A stretch of 64,000 bases of DNA from NCBI RefSeq assembly GCF_000515415.1, contig NZ_KI911783.1:5443831-5507830 (forward strand), in the 5' to 3' direction. The notes beneath the pieces were generated by a model that was given only the letters and a program-made list of their open reading frames with translations, had not been told where the DNA came from and ran no database searches. This document shows positions 33,854 to 43,636 of this stretch, piece by piece (within the stretch, counting starts at the first letter, position 1; each line of letters begins with the position of its first letter). This stretch comes from Bradyrhizobium sp. WSM1417 (GTDB lineage Bacteria; Pseudomonadota; Alphaproteobacteria; Rhizobiales; Xanthobacteraceae). The position numbers and the translations under genes were made by a program.

Positions 33854-35275
33854 ATGTCGCCAGCCCCCATGGAGCACGCCGACGGCCTGCCGCAGCCGCA
33901 GCGGGGCCAGGCGGTCCTGACCATTGCGCTCGGCATCATCATGGCAGTGGTCGACAGCGCCATCGCCAACGTCGCGCTGCCGACGATCGCGGCCGACCTC
34001 GACGCCAGCCCGGCGTTCTCGATCTGGATCGTCAACGGCTACCAGCTCGCGATCACGATCTCACTGCTGCCGCTGGCTTCGCTCGGCGAGATCGTCGGCT
34101 ATCGCCGCGTCTATCTGGTCGGGCTGGTGCTGTTCACGCTTGCCTCCGCATTCTGCGCGCTGGCGCACACGCTGCCACTCCTCACGATTGCACGCATCGT
34201 GCAGGGGTTCGGCGCGGCCGGCATCATGAGCGTCAACGCGGCGCTGGTGCGTTTCACTTACCCCCGCAGCCAGCTCGGCCGCGGCATCGGGCTCAACGCC
34301 CTCGTCGTTGCCTTCTCGGCCGCGGTCGGCCCGACGCTCGCCGCCGGCATCCTCGCGTTCGGCAGCTGGCCCTGGCTGTTCGCCATCAACGTCCCGCTCG
34401 GCGTGCTGACATTGGTACTGGGCCTGCGCAGCCTTCCGCACACCAAACCCGCGAGCCATTCCTTCGACTGGCAGAGCGCGGCGCTGTCCGCGATCACCTT
34501 CGGCGTCGGCATCGCGGCCGTCGATAGCGTCGGTCATGGCGAAGCCGCGATCACCTGCCTCGTGCAGTTCGCCATCGCGCTCGTCGCCGGCGCGCTGCTG
34601 ATCTACCGCGAGACCCACATGGCTTCGCCGCTGCTGCCGATCGACCTGTTGCGCATTCCGGTGTTCGCCCTGTCGATCGCGACCTCGATCGCCTCGTTCT
34701 GCGGGCAGATGCTGGCTTTCGTCGCGATCCCCTTCTACCTCCAGAGCCGCTTCGGCTATTCGGCGGTGCATATGGGCCTCTTGATCACGCCATGGCCGAT
34801 CGCGGTGGCGTTCGCGGCCCCCCTCGCCGGCCGCCTGGTCGAGCATTATCCGGCGGGCCTGCTCGGCGGCATCGGCCTCGCGCTGTTCGCCTGCGGCCTC
34901 GCTGCGCTCGCCTTGCTGCCGGCGGCGCCCACGCCGCTCGACGTGATCTGGCGGATGGCGCTGGCCGGCGCCGGCTTCGGCCTGTTCCAGACCCCCAATA
35001 ACCGCACCATGATCGCAGCCGCCCCGCGCGAGCGTGCCGGTGGCGCCAGCGGCATGCTGGGCACGGCGCGGCTGCTTGGGCAGACCACCGGCGCAGCGCT
35101 GGTCGCGCTGTTCCTCGGCCGCTATCCGATCGAGGGAACCAGGATCGCGTTGCTGACCGGCGTCGGCTTCGCGCTCTGCGGCGCGGCGCTGAGCATGTTG
35201 CGGCTGTCGCCCGCAGGCGCGCGCGGCGCCGAGCATGTTCGGGTGCAGGACGACCAGCGCCTGCGCGGCGAATAG
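33854..35275 (+). CDS. DHA2-family MFS efflux transporter
   Basis: The 473-residue, about 14-helix drug:H+ antiporter family 2 protein contains LTIALGIIMAVVDSAIANVA with the DHA2 motif (VDxxIxNVALP), WIVNGYQLAITISLLPLASL, GEIVGYRRVYLVGL and GFGAAGIMSVNAALVRFTYP. It exports unknown hydrophobic compounds through the inner membrane, often with an HlyD-type partner, but no partner gene is adjacent. The start is chosen at ATG 33854; ATG 33869 is also possible. Confidence 0.9.
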   Translation: MSPAPMEHADGLPQPQRGQAVLTIALGIIMAVVDSAIANVALPTIAADLDASPAFSIWIVNGYQLAITISLLPLASLGEIVGYRRVYLVGLVLFTLASAFCALAHTLPLLTIARIVQGFGAAGIMSVNAALVRFTYPRSQLGRGIGLNALVVAFSAAVGPTLAAGILAFGSWPWLFAINVPLGVLTLVLGLRSLPHTKPASHSFDWQSAALSAITFGVGIAAVDSVGHGEAAITCLVQFAIALVAGALLIYRETHMASPLLPIDLLRIPVFALSIATSIASFCGQMLAFVAIPFYLQSRFGYSAVHMGLLITPWPIAVAFAAPLAGRLVEHYPAGLLGGIGLALFACGLAALALLPAAPTPLDVIWRMALAGAGFGLFQTPNNRTMIAAAPRERAGGASGMLGTARLLGQTTGAALVALFLGRYPIEGTRIALLTGVGFALCGAALSMLRLSPAGARGAEHVRVQDDQRLRGE

Positions 35276-35321
35276 CGCGTGACCACTTGGGATGGCCAAT
35301 TTCGGCTGGGTCCGCCCCTCC

Positions 35322-35867
35322 TCACATCTTCACCATCTCGGTGCGATATTTCGGCAGCAGTGCTGCGATCAGCTTGCCTTTCTCGGCCATCTCTTCCGGA
35401 GTCGGCTTCGGCGGTGGCGACGTGCGGCCTTCGACGGGAAAGCCAACCGCCAGGAAGAATTCGTCCTGTCCCGCTGGCGTGCACATGCAGAGCATACGAG
35501 CCGTCTTGCCGGATACGTTCTTGAACGCGTGCGGTGCGTTGGCCGGAACGTTGACGGTCGACCCGGCACTTACGGTGTGGGACTTACCGCGAAAGGTGAA
35601 TTCAAGTTCGCCTTCGAGCAGCGTGAACATTTCCTCGAAGTCGTGGCGGTGCGGCGGGGGCCCGCCGCCGGCGGGCACCAACATGTCGACCAGGCAATAG
35701 CGTCCCGCGGTCTGCGCGCCCGACACCAGGACCGTGTAGGTGCCGCCGGCCACAGAGATATGCGGCACGTCAGCGCCGTCGGGATCGGCGACCGTCAGGG
35801 CGCGGCCGGGATCGTCGGCGGGGATCGAGGGAGCCGACGAGGAATTTGCAAAAGGCGTTTTGGTCAT
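35322..35867 (-). CDS. Cupin domain protein
   Basis: The 181-residue single-cupin protein has motif 1 PPPHRHDFEEMFTLLEGELE (His, His, Glu metal ligands) and motif 2 STVNVPANAPHAFKN (His ligand). A proline-rich stretch and the helix MAEKGKLIAALLPKYRTEM end it. It could be a small dioxygenase, isomerase or binding protein; nothing specifies the substrate. It is convergent with the MFS gene and separated from clpA by a terminator. Confidence 0.85.
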   Translation of the reverse strand: MTKTPFANSSSAPSIPADDPGRALTVADPDGADVPHISVAGGTYTVLVSGAQTAGRYCLVDMLVPAGGGPPPHRHDFEEMFTLLEGELEFTFRGKSHTVSAGSTVNVPANAPHAFKNVSGKTARMLCMCTPAGQDEFFLAVGFPVEGRTSPPPKPTPEEMAEKGKLIAALLPKYRTEMVKM

Positions 35868-35901
35868 ATCGGATCTTCTTGCTCATATTCGACCGCCAAC
35901 G

Positions 35902-35930
35902 AAAAGGCCGGCTTTTCAGCCGGCCTTTTC
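35902..35930. terminator. Bidirectional terminator after clpA
   Basis: The sequence AAAAGGCCGGC-TTTTCA-GCCGGCCTTTT gives a perfect stem with A-run before and T-run after. It lies 18 bases past the clpA stop. Confidence 0.9.
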
Positions 35931-35947
35931 AATTCATCGCGTGCAGA

Positions 35948-38353
35948 TCAAGCCTTGACCAGCGGGCTCTTGGTCGGCCCCTTCGAGCCGCCGGGGCCGC
36001 CGGGCTTGGACTTGCCCGGCGGGCGCTTGCGGGCTCCCGGGAGCTTCTCCTGCTTCGGCGTGACCGGACCCTCGACGAACTCGAACCCGATCTTGTCCTT
36101 AGTCTCGTCGGCCTCGTCCTTGACCAGAACGACGCGGACATGGCCGCCACCCTTGAGTTTGCCGAACAGCACCTCGTCGGCCAACGGCTTCTTGATGTGC
36201 TCCTGGATCACGCGAGCCATCGGACGTGCGCCCATCTGCTCGTCGTAACCATGCTTCACCAGCCAGGTCTTGGCGGGATCGGACAGCTCGATGGTGACAT
36301 CGCGATCGCCGAGTTGCGCTTCGAGCTGAAGCACGAACTTCTCGACCACCGTACCGATCACCTCGACGCTGAGATGGCCGAACGACACGACGGCATCGAG
36401 ACGGTTGCGGAATTCCGGCGCGAACTGCCGGTTGATCGCCTCGTGGTCGTCGCCTTCCCGCTTCGAGCGCGTGAAGCCGAACGCCTGCTTGGCGAGATCG
36501 GACGCGCCCGCATTCGTGGTCATGATCAGGATCACGTTGCGGAAGTTGACCTGCTTGCCGTTGTGATCCGTGAGCCGGCCGTGATCCATGATCTGGAGCA
36601 GCACGTTGTAGAGATCTGGATGCGCCTTCTCGATCTCGTCGAGCAGCACCACGCAATGCGGATGCTGGTCGACGCCGTCGGTGAGCAGGCCGCCCTGATC
36701 GAAGCCGACATAGCCGGGAGGCGCGCCGATCAGGCGCGACACGGTATGCCGTTCCATGTATTCGGACATGTCGAAGCGCAACAGCTCGACGCCGAGCGAC
36801 GCCGCGAGCTGCTTTGCGACCTCGGTCTTGCCGACGCCGGTCGGACCCGAGAACAGATAGCAGCCGATCGGCTTCTCCGGCTCACGCAGGCCGGCTCGCG
36901 CCAGCTTGATCGAAGCGGCGAGCGACTCGATCGCCTTGTCCTGACCGAACACGGTGCGCTTGAGGGTCTGCTCGAGATGCTTGAGCACCTCGGCGTCGTC
37001 CTTCGACACGCTCTTCGGCGGGATCCGCGCCATCGAGGCGATCGTGGTCTCGATCTCCTTGATGCCGATGGTCTTCTTGCGCTTGTTCTCGGCGACCAGC
37101 ATCTGCGCCGCGCCGGATTCGTCGATCACGTCGATCGCCTTGTCCGGCAGCTTGCGGTCGTGGATGTAGCGCGAAGAGAGCTGCACCGCAGCCTCGATCG
37201 CCTCATTGGTGTATTTCAGCCGGTGGTAGTCTTCGAAGTACGGCTTGAGGCCCTTGAGGATTGCGATCGCGTCCTCGACCGTCGGCTCGTTGACGTCGAT
37301 CTTCTGGAAGCGCCGCACCAGCGCGCGGTCCTTCTCGAAGTGCTGCCGGTATTCCTTGTAGGTGGTCGAGCCCATGCAGCGGATGGTGCCGGAAGCGAGC
37401 GCGGGCTTGAGCAGGTTCGAGGCATCCATCGCCCCGCCCGACGTCGCGCCCGCACCGATCACGGTGTGGATCTCGTCGATGAACAGGATGGCATTGGGAT
37501 GCGCCTCGAGCTCCTTCAGCACCTGCTTCAGGCGTTCCTCAAAGTCGCCGCGATAGCGCGTACCGGCGAGCAGCGTGCCCATGTCGAGCGAGAACACGGT
37601 CGCAGCCGCCAGCACCTCCGGCACCTCGCTGTCGACGATGCGCTTGGCCAGGCCCTCCGCGATCGCGGTCTTGCCGACGCCGGCTTCGCCGACGAACAGC
37701 GGATTGTTCTTCTGCCGGCGGCACAGCACCTGGATCGCGCGGTTGATCTCGGAATTGCGTCCGATCACCGGATCGATCTTGCCGTCACGCGCCTTCTTGT
37801 TGAGGTTGACGCAATAGGTCTCGAGCGCCTCGCCCTTCTTCTTGGCGTCGTCGCTGCCCTTGGTTTCGGTCTCTTCGTCGACGCCGCGCACGGGGCGTGC
37901 CTCGGAGACGCCCGGTCGCTTCGCGATGCCGTGGCTGATGTAGTTGACGGCGTCGTAGCGCGTCATGTCCTGCTCCTGCAGGAAATACGCGGCATGACTC
38001 TCGCGCTCGGCAAAGATCGCGATCAGCACGTTGGCGCCGGTCACCTCTTCCCGACCGGACGACTGCACGTGGATCACCGCGCGCTGGATCACCCGCTGGA
38101 AGCCTGCGGTCGGCTTGGCGTCGTCGGCGCCGTCCGTTACCAGGTTCTCGAATTCGGTCTCAAGATAATTGACCAGGCTCGTGCGGAGCTTGTCGAGGTC
38201 GACGCTACAGGCGCGCATGACGGCGGCTGCATCGGAGTCGTCGATCAGGGAGAGCAAAAGATGCTCGAGCGTCGCGTATTGGTGATGACGCTCGTTTGCG
38301 ATCGCCAGTGCACGATGCAGGGATTGTTCAAGGCTTTGGGAAAAAGTCGGCAT
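35948..38353 (-). CDS. clpA: ATP-dependent Clp protease ATP-binding subunit ClpA
   Basis: The 801-residue Hsp100 unfoldase has an N-terminal double Clp-N repeat ([20 protein letters not shown]), AAA1 with Walker [20 protein letters not shown], and AAA2 with Walker [20 protein letters not shown]. There is no ClpB-type middle domain, which separates it from ClpB/ClpC. It unfolds substrates for ClpP and receives N-degron proteins from ClpS, encoded just upstream. A basic Pro/Gly tail of about 30 residues extends the C-terminus. ATG 38353 follows AGAGGAC. It is 295 bases downstream of clpS. Confidence 0.97.
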   Translation of the reverse strand: MPTFSQSLEQSLHRALAIANERHHQYATLEHLLLSLIDDSDAAAVMRACSVDLDKLRTSLVNYLETEFENLVTDGADDAKPTAGFQRVIQRAVIHVQSSGREEVTGANVLIAIFAERESHAAYFLQEQDMTRYDAVNYISHGIAKRPGVSEARPVRGVDEETETKGSDDAKKKGEALETYCVNLNKKARDGKIDPVIGRNSEINRAIQVLCRRQKNNPLFVGEAGVGKTAIAEGLAKRIVDSEVPEVLAAATVFSLDMGTLLAGTRYRGDFEERLKQVLKELEAHPNAILFIDEIHTVIGAGATSGGAMDASNLLKPALASGTIRCMGSTTYKEYRQHFEKDRALVRRFQKIDVNEPTVEDAIAILKGLKPYFEDYHRLKYTNEAIEAAVQLSSRYIHDRKLPDKAIDVIDESGAAQMLVAENKRKKTIGIKEIETTIASMARIPPKSVSKDDAEVLKHLEQTLKRTVFGQDKAIESLAASIKLARAGLREPEKPIGCYLFSGPTGVGKTEVAKQLAASLGVELLRFDMSEYMERHTVSRLIGAPPGYVGFDQGGLLTDGVDQHPHCVVLLDEIEKAHPDLYNVLLQIMDHGRLTDHNGKQVNFRNVILIMTTNAGASDLAKQAFGFTRSKREGDDHEAINRQFAPEFRNRLDAVVSFGHLSVEVIGTVVEKFVLQLEAQLGDRDVTIELSDPAKTWLVKHGYDEQMGARPMARVIQEHIKKPLADEVLFGKLKGGGHVRVVLVKDEADETKDKIGFEFVEGPVTPKQEKLPGARKRPPGKSKPGGPGGSKGPTKSPLVKA

Positions 38354-38463
38354 TCGCGTCCTCTATGGCCCCCACCATCATGATCGCCATCGCCCGGTCA
38401 GGCAACAACAACCTTTGTCACATATAGTTATACAAGATCGCGGCGAAAGACCGGTTCCGCGAC

Positions 38464-38607
38464 TCAGGCGGCTGCACAGCTGAGGTATTTTTCGATGCAA
38501 AACCCGTTCCGATCTGGGCGCGGTCGGCAGCGGTCCGAAATTCCGTAGTTTTGCCGTCTGTAACGAACATCGCGCGCAGACATCACGCGGCAATCACACT
38601 GCGACAT
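38464..38607 (-). CDS. Possible 47-residue protein between clpS and clpA
   Basis: A minus-strand ATG frame begins MSQCDCRVMSARDVRYRRQN and ends GFCIEKYLSCAAA. It is basic and has five cysteines. It lies in the clpS-clpA gap, in the same direction as both. There is no clear ribosome site and no recognised family, so it may be chance. Confidence 0.3.
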   Translation of the reverse strand: MSQCDCRVMSARDVRYRRQNYGISDRCRPRPDRNGFCIEKYLSCAAA

Positions 38608-38648
38608 GCACAAGAATCGGCTTCGAACGCGCCGTAACGTGTCGTGTC

Positions 38649-39041
38649 TTACTTCTTTTCCATCACGCATTGCAGCGGATGCTGGTGCTTGCGAGCGAAA
38701 TCCATCACCTGCGTCACCTTGGTCTCGGCGATCTCGTAGGTGAACACGCCGCACTCCCCGATCCCGTGATGATGAACGTGCAGCATGATCTTGGTTGCAG
38801 CCTCGGCGTCCTTCTGGAAGAATTTCTCCAGCACATGAACGACGAATTCCATCGGCGTGTAGTCGTCGTTCAGGATCAGCACACGGTACAGGTTCGGCCG
38901 TTTGGTCTTCGGCTTGACCTTGGTGATGACGGACGTGTTTGGCGCGGAGGGACCGCCGGAACGGTTCTCGTCGTTGCTCATCAGGGCAGCGTGGGCGGCG
39001 GCGGCCGCGGACGGATCTGGTCTGGAAGACAGTTGCGGCAT
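38649..39041 (-). CDS. clpS: ATP-dependent Clp protease adaptor ClpS
   Basis: The protein has 130 residues, or 110 if the internal ATG at 38981 ([10 protein letters not shown]) is used. The ClpS core begins [20 protein letters not shown], with the [10 protein letters not shown]-degron pocket, and continues [20 protein letters not shown] and [14 protein letters not shown]. It docks on the ClpA N-domain and delivers proteins with bulky N-terminal residues to ClpAP. Neither start has a good ribosome site, so the N-terminus is uncertain. It lies upstream of clpA in the same direction. Confidence 0.93.
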   Translation of the reverse strand: MPQLSSRPDPSAAAAAHAALMSNDENRSGGPSAPNTSVITKVKPKTKRPNLYRVLILNDDYTPMEFVVHVLEKFFQKDAEAATKIMLHVHHHGIGECGVFTYEIAETKVTQVMDFARKHQHPLQCVMEKK

Positions 39042-39468
39042 GGCTCAGGCGTTCAAATTCCCCACGGAAGCGTATGGCGGTTCGCCGCGCAGCCCCGGCT
39101 TTCGGAGCTTCGCACAGGCGCACCGCCTTGTTGGATCGCCGCTTCCAGCCGGTCCGGTCCAAGCCGGATCGGCCTCACCGAATATGGGCCTGCTCCCGGC
39201 TCGCCGCAAGCGTGCGACAGCTCGGCCGATGCGGCCACGGCGGTCCCGATTCCCGGTCCGGGCGATCCTCACCAAGGTTAATCAATCCGGACTGATTTGA
39301 CAAAAGCTTCCGCCCCGCCGGTTTAGAAGATGTTGACCAGGAACCCGGCCGGTAACGCGGCTGCGGCGGTTTCGCGCGGGCTATCTCCGGTTTTCTACGG
39401 ACCAATTTACCGTGTGTTCAACGGCGTGGCGCGAAAAAGGGCAAAGTCACAGATTTCCGGGAATCGTC
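39042..39468. other. Divergent promoter gap between clpS and the vWA gene
   Basis: No gene is supported in these 427 bases. A TTGACA (39297-39302) followed after 19 bases by TTTAGA (39322-39327) is a weak candidate promoter for the rightward vWA gene. The rest is GC-rich, and frames through it have shadow-like composition. Confidence 0.4.
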
Positions 39469-40767
39469 ATGTCTCGCCTGCCATTCGTCAGCCGTATTGG
39501 TCGACACCTCGCCCGGTTTGCAGCGGCCGAACAAGGCAATATCGCCGTGATCTTCGCCATCGCGCTGCTCCCGGTTTTAGGCTTCGTCGGAGCTGCAATC
39601 GATTACAGCCGCGCGGCCCAGGCTCGTTCCGCAATGCAGGCGGCCCTCGATTCGACCTCGCTGATGGTCTCCAAGGATCTGTCGTCCGGCAACATCACGA
39701 CCTCGCAGATCAGCACCAAGGCGCAGGCTTATTTCAACGCCCTGTTCACTGCCACCAACGCCCTGCCGTCGGTCAGCATCGCGGCCACTTACACCGCAAG
39801 CACCAGCATGGGCTCCACCATCGAGGTCACCGGCACCGGCACCTACACGACCGCCTTCATGAAGGTCGCAGGCTTCCCGACGCTCGACGTCGGCGCCAAT
39901 TCCACCAGCGCTTGGGGCCTGGTGCGCATGCGCGTGGCCTTGGTGCTCGACAACACGGGGTCGATGGCCGACGACGGCAAGATGGCGGCGATGCAGACCG
40001 CCGCGAAGAGCCTGGTCGACCAGCTCAGCCCGCTCGCCAAGACCGATGGCGACGTCTACATCTCGATTGTTCCGTTTGCCAAGGACGTCAACGTCGGCGC
40101 CAGCAACCACAGCAAGTACTGGGTCGATTTCAGCGATTGGGACGCGGCCCGCGGCACCAGGTTCGCCAACCACAACACATGGACGGGATGCGTGGTCGAC
40201 CGCGACCAGGACTACGACACCAAGAACACGACGCCCACGAGCGGCAACGCGGGAACGCAGTTCCCGGCCGAACAGTACTCCTACTGCGACCCCGGCAGTT
40301 CGTCCTATCTGCAGCCAATCATGCCGCTGAGCTACGACTGGAGCTCACTCAAGAGACGGATCGACGCCATGAAGCCCACGGGCAACACCAACCAGGGCAT
40401 TGGCCTCGCCTGGGGCTGGATGACGCTATCGACTGGCGATCCCATGAACGCGCCGGCCAAGGACACCAACTACACCTACAAGGACGCGATCGTGCTGCTA
40501 TCCGACGGTCTTAACACGCAGAACCGCTGGTACAGTAACGCCTGGCAAATCGACGCGCGGCAGAAGAAGCTGTGCGACAACGCCAAGGCGGCGAACATCA
40601 CGATCTATACGGTGCAGGTGAACACCGGCAGCGATCCGACCTCCAGCGTGCTGCAATATTGCGCGAGCGGCACCGACAAGTTCTATCTGGTGACGAAGGC
40701 AGATCAGACCGTCTCGGTGTTCAAGGACATCGGCACGTCGCTGTCGAAGCTGCGCGTGGCGCGCTGA
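39469..40767 (+). CDS. TadE/TadG-like pilus assembly protein with vWA domain
   Basis: The 432-residue protein begins with a TadE/G-type N-terminus (RFAAAEQGNIAVIFAIALLP, one membrane helix with a prepilin-like acidic residue). A von Willebrand A domain follows, with the metal site VALVLDNTGSMADDGKMAAM and DAIVLLSDGLNTQNRWY. Such proteins are Tad pilus or surface-associated. No cpa/tad genes are adjacent, so it is an orphan copy. ATG 39469 begins MSRLPFVSRIGRHL; earlier in-frame codons are not family-like. It is convergent with the phasin gene. Confidence 0.88.
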   Translation: MSRLPFVSRIGRHLARFAAAEQGNIAVIFAIALLPVLGFVGAAIDYSRAAQARSAMQAALDSTSLMVSKDLSSGNITTSQISTKAQAYFNALFTATNALPSVSIAATYTASTSMGSTIEVTGTGTYTTAFMKVAGFPTLDVGANSTSAWGLVRMRVALVLDNTGSMADDGKMAAMQTAAKSLVDQLSPLAKTDGDVYISIVPFAKDVNVGASNHSKYWVDFSDWDAARGTRFANHNTWTGCVVDRDQDYDTKNTTPTSGNAGTQFPAEQYSYCDPGSSSYLQPIMPLSYDWSSLKRRIDAMKPTGNTNQGIGLAWGWMTLSTGDPMNAPAKDTNYTYKDAIVLLSDGLNTQNRWYSNAWQIDARQKKLCDNAKAANITIYTVQVNTGSDPTSSVLQYCASGTDKFYLVTKADQTVSVFKDIGTSLSKLRVAR

Positions 40768-40788
40768 GATCGACACCCCGCGACAAAC

Positions 40789-40819
40789 AAAAAAGCCCGG
40801 CTGCTTCAGCCGGGCTTTT
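40789..40819. terminator. Bidirectional terminator between the vWA and phasin genes
   Basis: The sequence AAAAAAGCCCGGCT-GCTTC-AGCCGGGCTTTT serves both convergent genes. Confidence 0.92.
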
Positions 40820-40841
40820 GATTCCAGGTCGTCAAAGAACG

Positions 40842-41180
40842 TTAGTTGGCGGCCGGAGTGAATTTCGACACGATGGTCTCGACCGGCTTGAACGCCTGCT
40901 TGGCGAGGTCGCTGTAAAGGCCGGCGATCTTCTGCGATTCCGCGACGAAGGACTCGTAGGCGGAACGGGCGAATTCGGTCTGCGCTTCGACGGCCTTGTC
41001 CAGCGACTTCACGCCGGAAAGCTTCTCGACGAAGGACTTGGTGTCTTCGAACGACTTCTTGGTGTAGTCGCCATAGGCGCTGGCGATCGCCTGAAGGCCG
41101 TGCTGCATCGAGGTCGCGGAGGCGACGTACTGCTCGAAGTGCTCTTTCCCGTAGCCTTGAAAGTCTTCAACCTTGAACAT
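40842..41180 (-). CDS. phaP: Phasin family protein
   Basis: The 112-residue helical protein is of the Phasin_2 family: MFKVEDFQGYGKEHFEQYVA, ASAYGDYTKKSFEDTKSFVE and KAVEAQTEFARSAYESFVAE. Phasins coat polyhydroxybutyrate granules and affect their size and number. The start has AAAAGGATTCCG before the ATG. Two TGC-N3-GCA palindromes in the promoter suggest control by PhaR, which responds to PHB. Confidence 0.92.
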   Translation of the reverse strand: MFKVEDFQGYGKEHFEQYVASATSMQHGLQAIASAYGDYTKKSFEDTKSFVEKLSGVKSLDKAVEAQTEFARSAYESFVAESQKIAGLYSDLAKQAFKPVETIVSKFTPAAN

Positions 41181-41242
41181 TCGGAATCCTTTTCCCTAGC
41201 TCTCGTCGGGAAGCCCCGGCTCCCTGACCCTGCTCACAATTA

Positions 41243-41284
41243 GTGCAACGCACAAAAAAGTCAAGAATTTTGTGCGTCGCACAA
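41243..41284 (-). promoter_or_regulatory. Phasin promoter with two PhaR-like operators
   Basis: Two inverted repeats, GTGC-AAC-GCAC (41243-41253) and TTGTGC-GTC-GCACAA (41270-41284), have centres 29 bases apart. On the minus strand a TTGACT -35-like box lies between them, and TAATTG lies about 16 bases on, overlapping the edge of the first repeat. PhaR is known to bind TGC/GCA-type repeats at phasin promoters, so autoregulated repression is likely. Confidence 0.6.
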
Positions 41285-41568
41285 ATTGCATGCTAAATTA
41301 GCCGGTATTCCCGGGGTTTCCCGCAATGGTTCCTTAAGCTTTTGGAAACCGCGGCCCCCTACTTTGATTCCTTGGACGTGTTCAACTTCCACAAGCGGCC
41401 AAAAGCCGTTGGAGAACATCACCTTAGCCAGAACAGCGGCTCGGGCCCAACGTCCCCCGCGGCGAACACCTGCGGAGGGACAGCCTGAGCAGGTAATGAT
41501 CCCGGGTCCGTTGGGCACAATTTCGCCTCACGAGCCGGTGATCAAGTCAGAAACGGGGACGGGGTTTC

Positions 41569-43413
41569 ATGCTTCGTAAAAACTTGTCTTCCTCGCGCTT
41601 GGCGCGGGTTGGCGTTTTTGGGCTTCTTGCGGTCACCAGTGCGGTCATCTTCACCACAGATGCTGCCGAGGCGCGGCGCCACCGCCGTCACTACGCGCAC
41701 CACCGCGTGCAGCGCGATGTGTCCGAGAGTTCCAGCCCGAAATTCGCGTCGATCATCGTCGATGGCAATTCCGGTTCCGTGCTTCAGGCCACGAGTCCCG
41801 ACGGGATCCGCCATCCGGCCTCGCTGACCAAGATCATGACGCTCTATCTGCTGTTCGAGCGTCTCGAGTCCGGGAAGATGAAGCTCGACACCGAAATGCC
41901 GGTGTCGCAGCACGCCGCCGATCAGGATCCAACCAAGCTGAACCTGCGTGCCGGCCAGACCATTCGCGTCGAGGACGCGATCAAGGGTCTCGTCACCCGC
42001 TCAGCCAACGACGCAGCCGTTGTGATCGCGGAAGCGATTGGCGGCGACGAGGACGACTTCGCCCAGATGATGACGCGCAAGGCGCGTTCGCTCGGCATGT
42101 CCAGGACGGTTTACCGCAACGCCAACGGTCTTCCCAACGACGAGCAGGTCACGACCGCGCGCGACCAGGCCACGCTCGGCCGCGCCATCCAGGAGCGCTT
42201 CCCGCGCTACTATCGCTATTTCGCGACCTCGACGTTCAACTGGCGCGGACAGTCGATCCGGAACCACAATCATCTGCTCGGGAATGTCGAGGGCGTGGAC
42301 GGCATCAAGACCGGCTACACCCGGGCCTCCGGCTTCAATCTCGTGAGCTCGATGCGCCGCGGCAACCGCCACCTGATCGGCGTGGTGCTGGGCGGCCGCA
42401 GCGGCGGCTCGCGCGACGCCATCATGCGCAACCTGCTCGCGGAGAACCTCGACAAGGCCGCGACCACCCACACCGTCGCCGCGGTCACCGAACGCAACGG
42501 CTCCGACGCCGCTGCCGAAGTCGCTGATGCGTCGGATACCCCGGCCCGCCCCGCTCCGCAGGTTCAGGCTGCCCCTGCTCCCGAAGCAGCCCCGTCGCGT
42601 CTCGCCGCCCGCCTCTCGACGCTTGCGGCCGCGACTGCTGCGGTGCCGCCGGCTCAGCCCAGATCTGAAGCCAACAAGCCTGACGTTCGGCCGACTGAAT
42701 CCAGGATCGAGCCTGCGCCGCTCACCAATGGCGTGATCTCGAGCCAGCCGCTCTCGATCATTCCCGGCTCGTCCGAGCCGATGAAGCCGGTCCGGGTCAA
42801 GACCGTCCAGGTCAAGGCCGGCGCCGTGAAGGTCGCCTCCGCCGCCCCGGCTCAGATCGCACCGCAAGTCACGAGCACGATCGCGTCCCGCTCCGACGTC
42901 GCCGAAACCTCCGGCGCCGTCGTGGCCCGGGCAGACCTCATCAACAAGCCCGAGGTCGCCAGCCAACCGGAAGCTCCGAGAGCCGAGATCGGCCGTTCCG
43001 AGCTGCCGCGTCAGCCGGCGGGCTTCGGCACCGGCAATGGCATCCTCGGCGTATTGCCGGCCGCCACCGCCGCCGCACCCGCCCCGGCTGCTACGAAGCT
43101 TGCGTCAGCCGACCCGGCGCTGCAGCCGGTCCAGATGAGCGCCACCACGAAGCCGGTCGTCACCCACAGCGGCTGGATCGTCCAGGTCGGCGCGCTCGAG
43201 AGCGAGAACGAAGCCCAGCAGCGTATCGACGCCGCGCGCAGCTCGGCTCGCGGCCTGCTCAGCAAGGCCGATCCGTTCACCGAACCGGTCGTCGCGAAAG
43301 ACAATCGCAAGCTCTTCCGCGCTCGCTTCGCCGGGCTCGACCGCGACCAGGCGGAAGCCGTCTGCCGCACCCTCAAGCGCGCCGATATCTCCTGCATGAC
43401 CGTCCGCAACTGA
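41569..43413 (+). CDS. D-alanyl-D-alanine carboxypeptidase with C-terminal SPOR domain
   Basis: The 614-residue exported penicillin-binding protein is of the DacA/DacD class. After a signal region (GVFGLLAVTSAVIFTTDAAE) come SxxK in RHPASLTKIMTLYLLFERLE, SxN in VTRSANDAAVVIAEAIGG and KTG in GVDGIKTGYTRASGFNLVSS. It trims the terminal D-Ala of peptidoglycan stems. Residues of about 310-520 are a long Ala/Pro/Val-rich linker, and the last 75 residues are a SPOR domain (HSGWIVQVGALESENEAQQR) that would target it to septa. It is monocistronic with a strong terminator. Confidence 0.92.
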   Translation: MLRKNLSSSRLARVGVFGLLAVTSAVIFTTDAAEARRHRRHYAHHRVQRDVSESSSPKFASIIVDGNSGSVLQATSPDGIRHPASLTKIMTLYLLFERLESGKMKLDTEMPVSQHAADQDPTKLNLRAGQTIRVEDAIKGLVTRSANDAAVVIAEAIGGDEDDFAQMMTRKARSLGMSRTVYRNANGLPNDEQVTTARDQATLGRAIQERFPRYYRYFATSTFNWRGQSIRNHNHLLGNVEGVDGIKTGYTRASGFNLVSSMRRGNRHLIGVVLGGRSGGSRDAIMRNLLAENLDKAATTHTVAAVTERNGSDAAAEVADASDTPARPAPQVQAAPAPEAAPSRLAARLSTLAAATAAVPPAQPRSEANKPDVRPTESRIEPAPLTNGVISSQPLSIIPGSSEPMKPVRVKTVQVKAGAVKVASAAPAQIAPQVTSTIASRSDVAETSGAVVARADLINKPEVASQPEAPRAEIGRSELPRQPAGFGTGNGILGVLPAATAAAPAPAATKLASADPALQPVQMSATTKPVVTHSGWIVQVGALESENEAQQRIDAARSSARGLLSKADPFTEPVVAKDNRKLFRARFAGLDRDQAEAVCRTLKRADISCMTVRN

Positions 43414-43433
43414 TCTTTCGCACCGCTCCAATC

Positions 43434-43462
43434 AAAATGCCCGCGCCTTGCGCGGGCATTTT
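43434..43462 (+). terminator. Terminator of the D,D-carboxypeptidase gene
   Basis: The stem AAAATGCCCGCG-CCTTG-CGCGGGCATTTT lies 21 bases after the stop. Confidence 0.92.
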
Positions 43463-43636
43463 CATTTCGGGACGCGGTGACCGACGAGGCTGTTCCACGA
43501 CAACCTCTCGTCAAGGATTTACGGTTAAAACTTTACGCAAGGGATCGACCACGCCGACAATGGCGGGCATCGGGGCGACGGCAAACAGAGCAAACGGGGC
43601 TCACACGGGACGAGCGTTTGTAGCGTGGTGCCGGAG

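Noticed and set aside
35846..38383. An 845-codon open frame on the plus strand across clpA
   Set aside because: It is the antisense of clpA. High GC leaves antisense frames open; the translation is Leu/Arg/Val-rich without domains, while the minus strand has complete ClpA motifs.
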